Shown here piece after piece: positions 53,713 to 62,010 of a DNA stretch of 64,000 nucleotides. Position 1 is the stretch's first letter. Each line of letters begins with the position of its first letter. The stretch lies in contig NZ_LN848257.1 in the NCBI RefSeq assembly GCF_001499735.1, positions 4,350,929 through 4,414,928 of the forward strand. Reading direction: 5' to 3'. Under the pieces are notes generated by a model. The model was not told the DNA's origin, searched no databases, and was given only the letters and a program-made list of their open reading frames with translations. Source of the stretch: Thiocapsa sp. KS1. GTDB taxonomy: Bacteria > Pseudomonadota > Gammaproteobacteria > Chromatiales > Chromatiaceae. Made by a program: the position numbers and the translations under genes.

Positions 53713-53889
53713 ATGCAGGTCGAAGTTACGGGCATTCTGGGTTTGATTCACCTGATCCTGACGATCTATGCCATCGTCAAGATCGTCGGCAGCTCCGCCG
53801 GCACCGGCTCGAAGGTGTTGTGGATCGTCATCGTCCTCTTGCTGCCGGTCCTGGGTTTGATCCTCTGGTTCCTTTTCGGTCCGAGCTGA
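53713..53889 (+). CDS. PLDc_N-type two-helix membrane peptide
   Basis: 58 aa: MQVEVTGILGLIHLILTIYA then IVKIVGSS, and WIVIVLLLPVLGLILWFLFG. Two membrane helices and the LLPVLGLILWFLFGP end match the PLDc_N (phospholipase D N-terminal) module that starts cardiolipin synthases, here as a stand-alone protein. It ends two bases before the stop of the convergent cardiolipin synthase gene. GAGAGA seven bases before the ATG supports translation. Confidence 0.8.
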   Translation: MQVEVTGILGLIHLILTIYAIVKIVGSSAGTGSKVLWIVIVLLLPVLGLILWFLFGPS

Positions 53890-53891
53890 GC

Positions 53892-55316
53892 TCAGAGGAT
53901 CGGCCCCAGCATCGCAACGCTGTTGTTCAGCAGACGCCGGCCCGGTCCCCAGGCCGCGACCGCCTCGGCGGTGACGGGGCGGGATCGGGCGATATAGCTG
54001 TCCTGGCGCTCGCGCATGGTTGCCGTGAGTGCCGGGTCGTAGAGGAGGATGTTGTTTTCGAAGTTGAGCTCGAAGCTGCGCCGGTCCATGTTCGCCGAGC
54101 CGATCAGGGTGACCGCCCCGTCCAGGGTCAATGACTTGGTGTGCAGAAGCCCGCCTTCGTACTCGAAGATCCGCACCCCGGCGGCGAGGAGGTCGGCGTA
54201 ATAGCTGCGGCTCGCCGCACCCACGACGAACGAATCGTTGCGCGCGGGAAAGAGGATGCTGGTCTTCACGCCCCGATAGGCCGCGCCGCAGAGCGCGTCC
54301 TGCATGGCTTCGTCGGGGACATAGTAAGGTGTCGAGATCACCAGCTCCTCGCGCGCACTGTAGATCAAGGACGCGAACAGCTCGGGCATCGCCGAGGCGC
54401 GCACCGTCGGCCCTGTCCCGATCACCTGGGCCGGGAACCCGCCGGTCGCTGCCGGCGGGGGACGGCGCAGCAGGGCGTCGATGCCGTCGTCGACATGGGC
54501 CAGCCAGTCGCTCGCGAACAGGATCTGATTCTGGCGTGCGATCGGTCCCTCGAAACGCATCATGGCGTCGACCCAGGGTGCGTATTTGGGCTTGATGCGG
54601 AACTCGGGATCGGCGCAGTTCTGGCTGCCGCAATAGGTGATGCCGTCGTCGATCACCAGGATCTTGCGGTGGTTGCGCAGGTCGATGCGTCCACCCAACG
54701 GGCGCAGCAGCGGGTTGCCGATCGGTAGGGCACGGGCGAGCCGCACCCCTGCATCGGCCATCCGCGTCCAATGGATCGAATGGATCATCCGCCGCGAGCC
54801 CAGATCGTCCGCCATGGCACGACAGGTCACGCCGCGCCTGGCCGCGCGCTCCAGCGCCGCGACCATCGACAGGCCATTGTTGTCGGGCAGCCAGATGTAG
54901 AAATTCAGATGGACATGGTCGGTCGCGGCGTCGATGTCTGCGACCATGGCGTCGATCGCTGCATTCGAGTCCGCCATCAGGGTCGCCCGGTTGCCGCCGA
55001 CCGGGGCAAAACCGCTGATGGATTCCCCGAGTCGAAAGAGGTGGCGATAGGTGTCCGGGATCTCGGGCGGCGCGAGCCTGCGGTCGAAATCACCGGCGGC
55101 CTCGGGGACTTGAGCAACGATGCGTCGCATCCGTTCGCTGCGGTGTCGCCCGAGATTCACCTCCCCGACCAGCACGTAGGCAACCGCCCCGACCACCGGC
55201 ACCGCCAGGATGACCACCACCCAGGCGATGCGGGATGCCGGCTGCCGATTCGGCCGCAGCAGCACCCGTACGACCAGTCCGGCTTGGATGAGAAGATGCA
55301 GGAAGAGGATGATCAT
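53892..55316 (-). CDS. cls: Cardiolipin synthase
   Basis: 474 aa from ATG 55316. Two N-terminal membrane helices (IILFLHLLIQAGLVVRVLL, WVVVILAVPVVGAVAYVLVG) and two phospholipase D domains. First HKD motif in NHRKILVIDD, second in HTKSLTLDG, followed by GSANMD. Joins two phosphatidylglycerol molecules (or PE and PG) into cardiolipin at the inner membrane. The upstream in-frame extension is not supported. Confidence 0.92.
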   Translation of the reverse strand: MIILFLHLLIQAGLVVRVLLRPNRQPASRIAWVVVILAVPVVGAVAYVLVGEVNLGRHRSERMRRIVAQVPEAAGDFDRRLAPPEIPDTYRHLFRLGESISGFAPVGGNRATLMADSNAAIDAMVADIDAATDHVHLNFYIWLPDNNGLSMVAALERAARRGVTCRAMADDLGSRRMIHSIHWTRMADAGVRLARALPIGNPLLRPLGGRIDLRNHRKILVIDDGITYCGSQNCADPEFRIKPKYAPWVDAMMRFEGPIARQNQILFASDWLAHVDDGIDALLRRPPPAATGGFPAQVIGTGPTVRASAMPELFASLIYSAREELVISTPYYVPDEAMQDALCGAAYRGVKTSILFPARNDSFVVGAASRSYYADLLAAGVRIFEYEGGLLHTKSLTLDGAVTLIGSANMDRRSFELNFENNILLYDPALTATMRERQDSYIARSRPVTAEAVAAWGPGRRLLNNSVAMLGPIL

Positions 55317-55350
55317 GGGTTCGGCCTTGTCGTCGGACGAGGATCTCGCG

Positions 55351-56595
55351 TCAGCCCGGCGGCTCGCGAAACAAGGGCCGGGCATCGATGCGACCGTCGA
55401 TAAGACCGACCATACGTTGATAGTCCGTGCTCTGCGGATCGCCGAAGCCGGCTTTGAAATCCTGCGGAGCCAACCCCTCGGGCAGACCTTCGATCGGGGG
55501 CATGAAGTCGTTTTCGCTCAGGCCGCGTTGCGCGAACGCCCGCAAGGCGCGGGCATCCGCCGGGCTTCCCGTCGCCAGTCGGGAGAAACGGATTCCCGCG
55601 CGATTGGCGGCGACGTCCGCGAAGCTGTAGCCGCTGCCGCGTTCGGCGTCGCTGGCCTCTTTGAACAGACCCACCAGATTGGACAGCATCCCGCCGCCCT
55701 TCGCCGCGAGGGCGGCCGAGGTCATGAAATGCTGTGCGAGATCGCGGCGACCCCGCAGCAGGACCGTGTGCCGGCGCGGACGGTCTGCCGACGTGCCCGT
55801 TACGCTAGGGTCGCGGACGCCCTGGCCGTTCACATAAGCGGCCAGCACGAGAATGGCGGCACGATTCTCCGCAACGGGGTCGGAGCCCGATTCCGCGTCC
55901 GGAACGACGCTCAACAGATGCGAGAGCAGATCGCCCAGCTCGACCGGCCGACGGGCGGGGCGAGCCCTCAGGTACTCGGCCAAGGCGGTCTGATAGCCGA
56001 GCATGCGATCGAGCTCGACCTCGGGCACCAGACTGCTGCCGATATTCTCCAGGATGTCGTTGCGCCAGGCATAGCGGATGTGGACGCGGTCGGCTTCCAA
56101 GCGGACGTGCTCGACGACCCCCGTTTGATCGAGGGCCGTGACGAAGCGCCCGAGGAGCGACTGAAACACGCCGCCCGGGAGCGGCAGACCGGCGAGGCGT
56201 GCCTTTTCCACCCGCGGCAACGGCGCGTCTTCGACCAAGGTCAGCTCGAGGTTGAGGAAGCTGTGCAGCGGATCCCAGGGCAGTCCGACCGATGCCGAGA
56301 GTCGCGCCCGTCCGGCCTCCAGCCAGACGCGCGCGCGCCCTTCGCCGACGCGGTCGACCACGTAGTTGGCAAGGAGATTGGCCTCGGCCTCGGAGAGCAC
56401 CAGCGTGGCTTGCTCGCCCTCGCGCATGCCCCGCGGCCGATTGGCGACGAGCCAATCTCGTGCCCAGGTCCGCTGCACGTCGGTCAAAGCGATATCTTGG
56501 GGGACGCGTGGATCGCGGTCGAAGACCAAGAGTGCACCGAGGCCGAGTGCCGCAATCAGGATCAGGCCGAGGGCCCAGCGGAACAGCGTGATCAT
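55351..56595 (-). CDS. Membrane-anchored protein of unknown function
   Basis: 414 aa from ATG 56595. N-terminal membrane helix (WALGLILIAALGLGALLVF), then a large soluble region, probably periplasmic, with LVLSEAEANLLANYVVDRVG, LPWDPLHSFLNLELTLVEDAPLP and AAILVLAAYVNGQGV. Repeated beta strands in the first half suggest a barrel-like lipid or peptide binding fold, but I recognise no family. Same strand as cls, 34 bases upstream, so probably co-transcribed and perhaps linked to envelope lipids. Confidence 0.6.
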   Translation of the reverse strand: MITLFRWALGLILIAALGLGALLVFDRDPRVPQDIALTDVQRTWARDWLVANRPRGMREGEQATLVLSEAEANLLANYVVDRVGEGRARVWLEAGRARLSASVGLPWDPLHSFLNLELTLVEDAPLPRVEKARLAGLPLPGGVFQSLLGRFVTALDQTGVVEHVRLEADRVHIRYAWRNDILENIGSSLVPEVELDRMLGYQTALAEYLRARPARRPVELGDLLSHLLSVVPDAESGSDPVAENRAAILVLAAYVNGQGVRDPSVTGTSADRPRRHTVLLRGRRDLAQHFMTSAALAAKGGGMLSNLVGLFKEASDAERGSGYSFADVAANRAGIRFSRLATGSPADARALRAFAQRGLSENDFMPPIEGLPEGLAPQDFKAGFGDPQSTDYQRMVGLIDGRIDARPLFREPPG

Positions 56596-57050
56596 CCGAC
56601 GAACGTCCGGGTCGAATCCGGATGGTCGGCGGCCGATGCGCTGCCCATGGTGTCGGTCCAGGTGAAAGAGTGCCTTTTGGTCATGCGCGTCCTCGCCTCT
56701 GCCTCCAAGGCCCCCTATTGTGCGGTAAAACGCGTCCGGGAGGGGATGCGATGTCGCCATCTCCGTGCGGCTTTACACGAGCCCGTCGGCGCTACGGCCG
56801 GCGTGATTCAACGCGTTGAGATTAATTTATTTTAAACCGCGTCAGGGATAAAGCCTTTGGTGCCCTCGTCGGTGCCTCCCTGTTCCGGCGTGATTTGTCG
56901 AGCGCGGACGGGGTTTACATTGAACCAATTCGGCTCGGCGTCATCTTATGTTGCAGTGCACAATAATCGGTTCGGAGGCCTGGTGCCGGTCTCGAAGGCC
57001 GGCCGAAGCAAGTGCCGGGTCCGTGCGAATAGAGTTTGGAGAATGCAGCC
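56596..57050. other. Intergenic region with MITE-like repeat
   Basis: 455 bases without gene. Contains the element listed at 56833-56917 and, near 56950-56966, GTTGCAGTGCACAATAA, a short semi-palindrome that could be an operator for the following gene. No terminator recognised. Confidence 0.4.
56833..56917. repeat. MITE-like element, copy 3
   Basis: 85 bases bounded by TAAACCGCGTC and GACGGGGTTTA (10 of 11 complementary). Inside, AAAGCCTTTGGTGCCCTCG is similar to the reverse complement of part of copy 1 at 29734-29819. AT-rich flank TTAATTTATTT on the left. Confidence 0.6.
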
Positions 57051-57815
57051 ATGAATGCCGTGATCGATCATGCCCGAAGCCGGGGCTCGCCTCGGGGCGA
57101 GCCCGTTCGTCTGAAGGACGGGTCCTTCTGTCACATTCGTCCGATCGGGCGCGATGATTCCGAGACCGTGATGGCCTGTTTCGACGGTCTGTCGGATGCG
57201 TCGCGCCGATTGCGGTTCTTCGGAGCCAAGCGCGCTTTGACCGAAGCGGAGCTGGCCTACCTGTCGGGCGCGGACGGTCGCGAGCATCTTGCCTTCGCCG
57301 CGGTTCGGCGGGATGCGCTCGGACGGGATACGGAGGTTCTGGGTGCGGCGCGTTGTATCCGCTCCACGCCCGGATCCGAGACCGCCGAGCTGGCGATGGC
57401 CGTCGTCGACCGGGCCCAGGGCAACGGGGTGGGGACCGCCTTGCTGGACCACCTGATGGAGGCGGCGCGGGAGCAGGGGATTCGCAGGTTTCGCTGCGAG
57501 GTGCTCGCCGACAACGAGGGGATGCGTGCCCTGGCCAAACGGCTCGGCGGCCACCCGGGTTGGTTGGACGACGGCACGCTGGAGTATGACTGCCCGTTGC
57601 CCGATGCACCTGCGGCGCCGAAGCCGAATCCGAATCCGAAACGGGCGTCGAGGCGTCGGCCGGTTCCGAGGTCCGTCTCGTGGCGGACTGACCGTCCGGT
57701 GCCGGCGCCATGGACCGACTCGTGGGAGCGTGCGGCCAAGGTGTCCGTCGCCTTCTTCGAAACCGCCGCGCTGACTTGGTACGATAACGTCTTGCCCGGT
57801 CAATTCGGACGCTGA
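57051..57815 (+). CDS. GNAT-family N-acetyltransferase
   Basis: 254 aa from ATG 57051. HIRPIGRDDSETVMACFDGLS and SRRLRFFGAKRALTEAEL open the domain; the acetyl-CoA loop is VVDRAQGNGVGTALLDHL (Q/RxxGxG/A), followed by FRCEVLADNEGMRALAKRLG. This subgroup resembles the C-terminal acetyltransferase of protein lysine acetylases and acyl-CoA synthetase regulators (Pat-like) without the CoA-ligase part. A Pro/Arg-rich linker and a 35-residue C-terminal helix follow. Its stop overlaps the start of the gamma-carbonic anhydrase gene. Confidence 0.82.
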   Translation: MNAVIDHARSRGSPRGEPVRLKDGSFCHIRPIGRDDSETVMACFDGLSDASRRLRFFGAKRALTEAELAYLSGADGREHLAFAAVRRDALGRDTEVLGAARCIRSTPGSETAELAMAVVDRAQGNGVGTALLDHLMEAAREQGIRRFRCEVLADNEGMRALAKRLGGHPGWLDDGTLEYDCPLPDAPAAPKPNPNPKRASRRRPVPRSVSWRTDRPVPAPWTDSWERAAKVSVAFFETAALTWYDNVLPGQFGR

Positions 57816-58360
57816 TGGCCATGTCGCAGATCCGCTCGTTCGAAGGCAAGCATCCGCGGATCGATACGTCCGCGTGGGTCGACGAGACCGCGGTCGTCGT
57901 CGGCGAGGTCACGCTGGGTCCGGGCGCCTCCGTCTGGCCCGGGTGCGTGATCCGCGGGGACATCCATCGCATCGAGATCGGCGCGCGCACCAACATCCAG
58001 GACGGGAGCATTCTGCACGTCTCCCACGACAGTCGCTTCATGCCCGGCGGTGCACCGCTGATCGTCCACGAGGATGTCACCGTCGGTCATCAGGTGGTCC
58101 TGCACGGGTGCGAGATCCGTCATCGTTGTCTGATCGGAATCGGTGCGCGGGTGCTCGATCGCGCGGTGATCGAGCCGTTTACACTGCTTGGTGCGGGGTC
58201 CTTGGTCACGCCTGGTCAGGTTCTGGAGGGCGGTTATCTCTGGCTCGGTACACCCGCGCGGCGGGTGCGGACGCTGACCGATCGGGAGCTGGAGTATCTG
58301 GAGTACGCGGCGGATAACTATGTCCGGCTGGCCGCCCGGTATCGCGCAGCCTCGCCATAG
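57815..58360 (+). CDS. Gamma-class carbonic anhydrase family protein
   Basis: 181 aa. Left-handed beta-helix hexapeptide protein: VDETAVVVGEVTLGPGASVWPG, VIRGDIHRIEIGARTNIQDGS, LHVSHDS, VGHQVVLHGCEI. The three zinc/iron His ligands are seen in HVSHD, VGHQ and LHGC. The conserved Arg and Asp of RGD and the Gln of NIQD are present. Whether it is an active anhydrase or a YrdA-like binding protein is not decided. Translationally coupled to the GNAT gene. Confidence 0.85.
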   Translation: MAMSQIRSFEGKHPRIDTSAWVDETAVVVGEVTLGPGASVWPGCVIRGDIHRIEIGARTNIQDGSILHVSHDSRFMPGGAPLIVHEDVTVGHQVVLHGCEIRHRCLIGIGARVLDRAVIEPFTLLGAGSLVTPGQVLEGGYLWLGTPARRVRTLTDRELEYLEYAADNYVRLAARYRAASP

Positions 58361-58391
58361 GGTCGGCAGCATTCGCTGCGTCCGACCCGGT

Positions 58392-59348
58392 CTAGGCCGG
58401 CGACGACGGGGCCGGATCGGGCGGCTGGGGGACGGGTGTCGGTGGCTCGGCATCGGAGGCATCGCTCCCGGGAGGGGGCACGCGGTTGACATCCACCGCA
58501 ACCCGTAGCTCGTGGGTTCCGCCGCCGTAGAAGATGCCGCGCAGCGGCGTGACGTCCTGGAAATCTCGGCCGACGGCGGTGGTGATGTGCTGCTCCCCGG
58601 GGACCCGGTCGTTGGTGGGGTCGAAATCGACCCAGCCGAGGTTGGGGATCAGCACCGAGAACCAGGCGTGCGATGCGTCGGCGCCTTGGAGCTTGACCTG
58701 ACCCGGCGGCGGGAGGGTTTCCAGATAGCCGCTGACATAGCGGGTCGCCAGCCCGAGGCCGCGCAGACCGGCGATGGCGACGTGGGCGAAATCCTGACAG
58801 ACGCCTTTGCGCTGCTCCATGACCTCGGCAAGCGGGGTGGCGATGGTCGTCGAGGTCGGATCATAGACGAAATCGTGGAAGATGCGTCCCATCAGCTCGA
58901 TCGTCGCCTCCAGGATGGGCCGCCCGGGCCCGAAGGACTCCGCCGCATAGGCGCGCGCCCCGGTATCCTGCGGAACCAGCGGCGAGGGGAGCGTGAAGAT
59001 CCGCAGGTTGGTCATGGGCTCGTCGTTGCGATCGTGCAGACGATCGACGATGCGCTCCCAAGGCTGGGTTGACTCGGGTTTGGGCAGGGTCGGAGCCGCC
59101 ACCTCGACCTCGCTCTGCGCACGGACCTCGAGCGCGTCGTGGGCCTGTTGGATCGAGAAATAGCTCACCCGGTTGCCGAAAAAATCCTCGTGCTCGCGAT
59201 GCACGGCCGGCCAGGGATCGACCCGGATCTGGCTGGACAGGCAGCGTTGGCGCGCCGTCTGGGGCGGTTTGAGATGGGCGATGCTGTGGCACAGCGATAC
59301 CGGCTCGGCATACTCGTAGCGCGTCACGTGATTGATGCGGAATCTCAT
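58392..59348 (-). CDS. Transglutaminase-like cysteine peptidase
   Basis: 318 aa from the Met at MRFRINHVTRYEYAEPV, the usual Bact_transglu_N start. Catalytic triad: Cys in RKGVCQDFAHV, His in DASHAWFSV, Asp in VDFDPTND. The last 40 residues are Pro-rich. Second gene of an operon with the ATP-grasp/alpha-E protein, four-base overlap. In this conserved gene pair the transglutaminase is thought to be a peptidase or amide-bond remodelling enzyme; the substrate is unknown. Confidence 0.9.
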   Translation of the reverse strand: MRFRINHVTRYEYAEPVSLCHSIAHLKPPQTARQRCLSSQIRVDPWPAVHREHEDFFGNRVSYFSIQQAHDALEVRAQSEVEVAAPTLPKPESTQPWERIVDRLHDRNDEPMTNLRIFTLPSPLVPQDTGARAYAAESFGPGRPILEATIELMGRIFHDFVYDPTSTTIATPLAEVMEQRKGVCQDFAHVAIAGLRGLGLATRYVSGYLETLPPPGQVKLQGADASHAWFSVLIPNLGWVDFDPTNDRVPGEQHITTAVGRDFQDVTPLRGIFYGGGTHELRVAVDVNRVPPPGSDASDAEPPTPVPQPPDPAPSSPA

Positions 59349-61933
59349 GAGGCGCCCCGCGCTGCGGCTCGGCGCAGGAGGCTGTGCGGCTGCTCTTCGT
59401 GCCTGAAATACTGGGCGGTGATGGCGTCCGAGATCGCGGCGCTTTGGCGATCCGACTCGGCCAGCATGGCGGCCAGCGCGGCGCGCCGTACGCCCGCCTT
59501 GTCGGGCTGGACCAGGGTGTCGATCTCGGCCAGGCGGATGCCGGTGAGACCCTTGAGAACGTGCTTTTCGACCGCCGTGCGCCCGACGGCGAGGTCGCCG
59601 CGCGGCAGCTCCGAGACCAGACGTTCGAGCTGCATGAGCTGATAGGCGAGTGCGCGGGGGTTGCCCTCGTCCTGAAAGACCAGGTCCAGAAGCGCGCCGA
59701 TGCGGGTGCCGGCGCGATAGCGACGGCGATAGGTAATGAGGCTGTCGGTCACGCCCAGGACCGCCTCGATGACCATGTTTTCGTCCTGCTCGCCGGCGAT
59801 CGGAACCAGCATCGACCGCAAGAGGCTTGCAGTCGAGGCGGCACGCTCGAGACGACGCCCGATCTCCAGAAAATGCCAGCCCTCGTTGTGCGTCATGTTC
59901 TCCTGGGTCAGGGCGGAGAAGGCCACCAACGAGGTGATCAAAGGGTCGAGCTCGTCGAGTGCGAGGGAGAGCTGGCCGGGCGGCTCTTGGGTGAGATTGG
60001 CGAGATGGACCTCGATGTCGCTCACGATCCGCCAGGTATCGGCCGAGAGACGATCGCGAACCGAATAGGCGGCTTGCCCGAGGGCTTGGAGTGTCTGCGG
60101 CAGACCGCCCAGGCGGGCCGGATCCGAGATGAGCGAGAGCATCTCGGGCACCGGGTTGCGCAGACGCTCGGCCGCGCCGGCGCCGATGAATCCCGGGAAC
60201 GACTGGGTCTGATTGGTCAGGGCCTCCAGAAGCGAGCGCAGACAGCAAGAGCCCTCCGTGGAGGCGGCAAAATCGCTGCGCTCGGCGAGCTTGAAGATGG
60301 TGATCCGCAGCAGGCGCACCAGTCCCTCGGCGCGCTCGGCGTAACGCCCGATCCAGAAGAGATTGTCGGCGACCCGGCTGGAGACCTCGCTCTCCTGCGT
60401 GACGGCGGGGGCGTGCTTCTCGGTCGTGACCAGAAGGCTTTCCTGGCGCTCCGGCTCCGAGGCCACCACCCAGACATCCTTGGCCAGCCCGCCGAGCTGG
60501 TTGGAGTTGAGTGCGGCGTCGGTGGTTGGCGTGACCCGCCCGAGCCCGCCGGGCATGACTGCGTAGCCGTCCTCCTCGGCGGTCAGGAAGGTTCGCAGGA
60601 CGCTGGGCCTGGGTTGCAGGTGCCGACCGATGAGCGCCGGGGCGGTCGATGGGCTCACGCGCTCCTGTGCGATATAGCTGCCGGGACGCTCCTTGATGGC
60701 CTGGACCAGCGCCGCGCGGGCGGGGGCATCCATGGTGCCGGGGAAGAGGCAGCGTTGGCCGAGGCGTTTGTTCAGAGGCTTGATGACGAGCTCGTCGAGC
60801 CGATCCAGCACCTGCACGCGCGACTCGGGATCGCCGCACCACCAGGTCGGGATGTCCGGGATCTGGAGCTCCTCGCCCAGCAGCTCTCGACACAGGCTCG
60901 GCATGAAGGCCGGCAGCGCGGGGTGCTCGAGGATGCCGCTGCCCAGTGCGTTGGCAATCACCAGATTGCCGGCCCGCACCGCCTGGACCAAGCCGGGAAC
61001 GCCCAGGAAGGAGTCCTCGCGCAGCTCCAAGGGGTCGCACCAACCGTCGTCGAGGCGCCGCAGGACGGCGTCGATGCGTTCGAGCCGGCCCAATGTCCGC
61101 AGCCACAAGGCGCCGTCGCGCACCGAGAGGTCGCCGCCCTGCACCAGCGTAAAGCCGAGATAATTGGCGAGATAGGCGTGCTCGAAATAGGCCTCGTTTT
61201 GGGGCCCCGGCGTGAGGACGACCACGCGCGCGTGCTCGGCCCGTCGGGGTGCAAGGCGCGTGAGGGTGCGACGGATCGAGCGGAAGAACCCGGCGAGTCG
61301 ATGCACGTGCGAGTCGCGGAACATGCTCGGCAGCACGCGCGACAAGACCACCCGATTCTCCAGCGCGTAGCCGAATCCGAGCGGACTCTGGGTGCGGTCG
61401 CCGATGACCCGCCAGTGCCCGTCCGGCGTTCGGGTCAGATCGGCCGCGTACTGGATCAGGGGGCGATGACCCGAGACCTCGATCCCGTGGCAGGGGAGCA
61501 GATACTTGCCGCTTCCGTCGATCAGCTCGGCCGGCAAAAGGCCGTTGCGGATGAGCTTGCGCGGGCCGTAGAGGTCGAGCAGGATCTGATTGAAGAGGTC
61601 GGCCCGCTGAATCAGGCCGCGCTCCAGCTCCGCCCACTCCTCGCTGCGGATGAGCAGCGGCAGCAGATCCAACTCCCAGGGGCGGGATATCCCCTGCGGC
61701 TCGGCATTGAGATTGTAGGTGACGCCGTTGTCGCGGACCATGCGGGATGCCTCGCGCCAACGCGCCTCGATCCCGCTCGGACCGAGCGTGCGCAAGGCAT
61801 CGAGAACGTACTGCCAGTGCGGGCGTACCTCGCCCTCGGCCGTCCGCATCTCGTCGTAGCAGCCGGGCAAGGGGTCATAGGCATCGACCAAACCCGACTG
61901 CTCGAGTAAGGGTGCCAGGTCGGGGACAGACAT
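59345..61933 (-). CDS. Circularly permuted ATP-grasp ligase fused to alpha-E domain
   Basis: 862 aa if started at MSVPDLAPLLEQ; in-frame ATG 61957 and GTG 61975 would add 8 or 14 residues. N-terminal part: circularly permuted type 2 ATP-grasp (DNGVTYNLNAEPQGISRPWELD, VIGDRTQSPLGFGYALENR, VVVLTPGPQNEAYFEHAYLA, VIANALGSGILEHPAL in pieces). C-terminal 320 residues: the all-helical alpha-E domain (VADNLFWIGRYAERAEGLVRLLR). Usually these are two neighbouring genes; here they are one polypeptide. Predicted to form amide bonds on a peptide or small molecule with ATP; the product is not known. Confidence 0.9.
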   Translation of the reverse strand: MSVPDLAPLLEQSGLVDAYDPLPGCYDEMRTAEGEVRPHWQYVLDALRTLGPSGIEARWREASRMVRDNGVTYNLNAEPQGISRPWELDLLPLLIRSEEWAELERGLIQRADLFNQILLDLYGPRKLIRNGLLPAELIDGSGKYLLPCHGIEVSGHRPLIQYAADLTRTPDGHWRVIGDRTQSPLGFGYALENRVVLSRVLPSMFRDSHVHRLAGFFRSIRRTLTRLAPRRAEHARVVVLTPGPQNEAYFEHAYLANYLGFTLVQGGDLSVRDGALWLRTLGRLERIDAVLRRLDDGWCDPLELREDSFLGVPGLVQAVRAGNLVIANALGSGILEHPALPAFMPSLCRELLGEELQIPDIPTWWCGDPESRVQVLDRLDELVIKPLNKRLGQRCLFPGTMDAPARAALVQAIKERPGSYIAQERVSPSTAPALIGRHLQPRPSVLRTFLTAEEDGYAVMPGGLGRVTPTTDAALNSNQLGGLAKDVWVVASEPERQESLLVTTEKHAPAVTQESEVSSRVADNLFWIGRYAERAEGLVRLLRITIFKLAERSDFAASTEGSCCLRSLLEALTNQTQSFPGFIGAGAAERLRNPVPEMLSLISDPARLGGLPQTLQALGQAAYSVRDRLSADTWRIVSDIEVHLANLTQEPPGQLSLALDELDPLITSLVAFSALTQENMTHNEGWHFLEIGRRLERAASTASLLRSMLVPIAGEQDENMVIEAVLGVTDSLITYRRRYRAGTRIGALLDLVFQDEGNPRALAYQLMQLERLVSELPRGDLAVGRTAVEKHVLKGLTGIRLAEIDTLVQPDKAGVRRAALAAMLAESDRQSAAISDAITAQYFRHEEQPHSLLRRAAARGAS

Positions 61934-62010
61934 GGGCCTGGGCTCTTTCCGGGACATTGACCCTGGATTAGACACGTCATGCCCGGGTGTCGCAAGGTTC
62001 GTTTAGCCCC

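Noticed and set aside
58392..61760. Single 1122-aa protein containing the transglutaminase
   Set aside because: Only the last 318 codons look like a protein; the preceding part is the shifted frame of the ATP-grasp/alpha-E gene.
59384..61909. 841-codon plus-strand open frame opposite the ATP-grasp/alpha-E gene
   Set aside because: Antisense frame produced by GC-rich codon usage; composition is not protein-like and no domain is seen.
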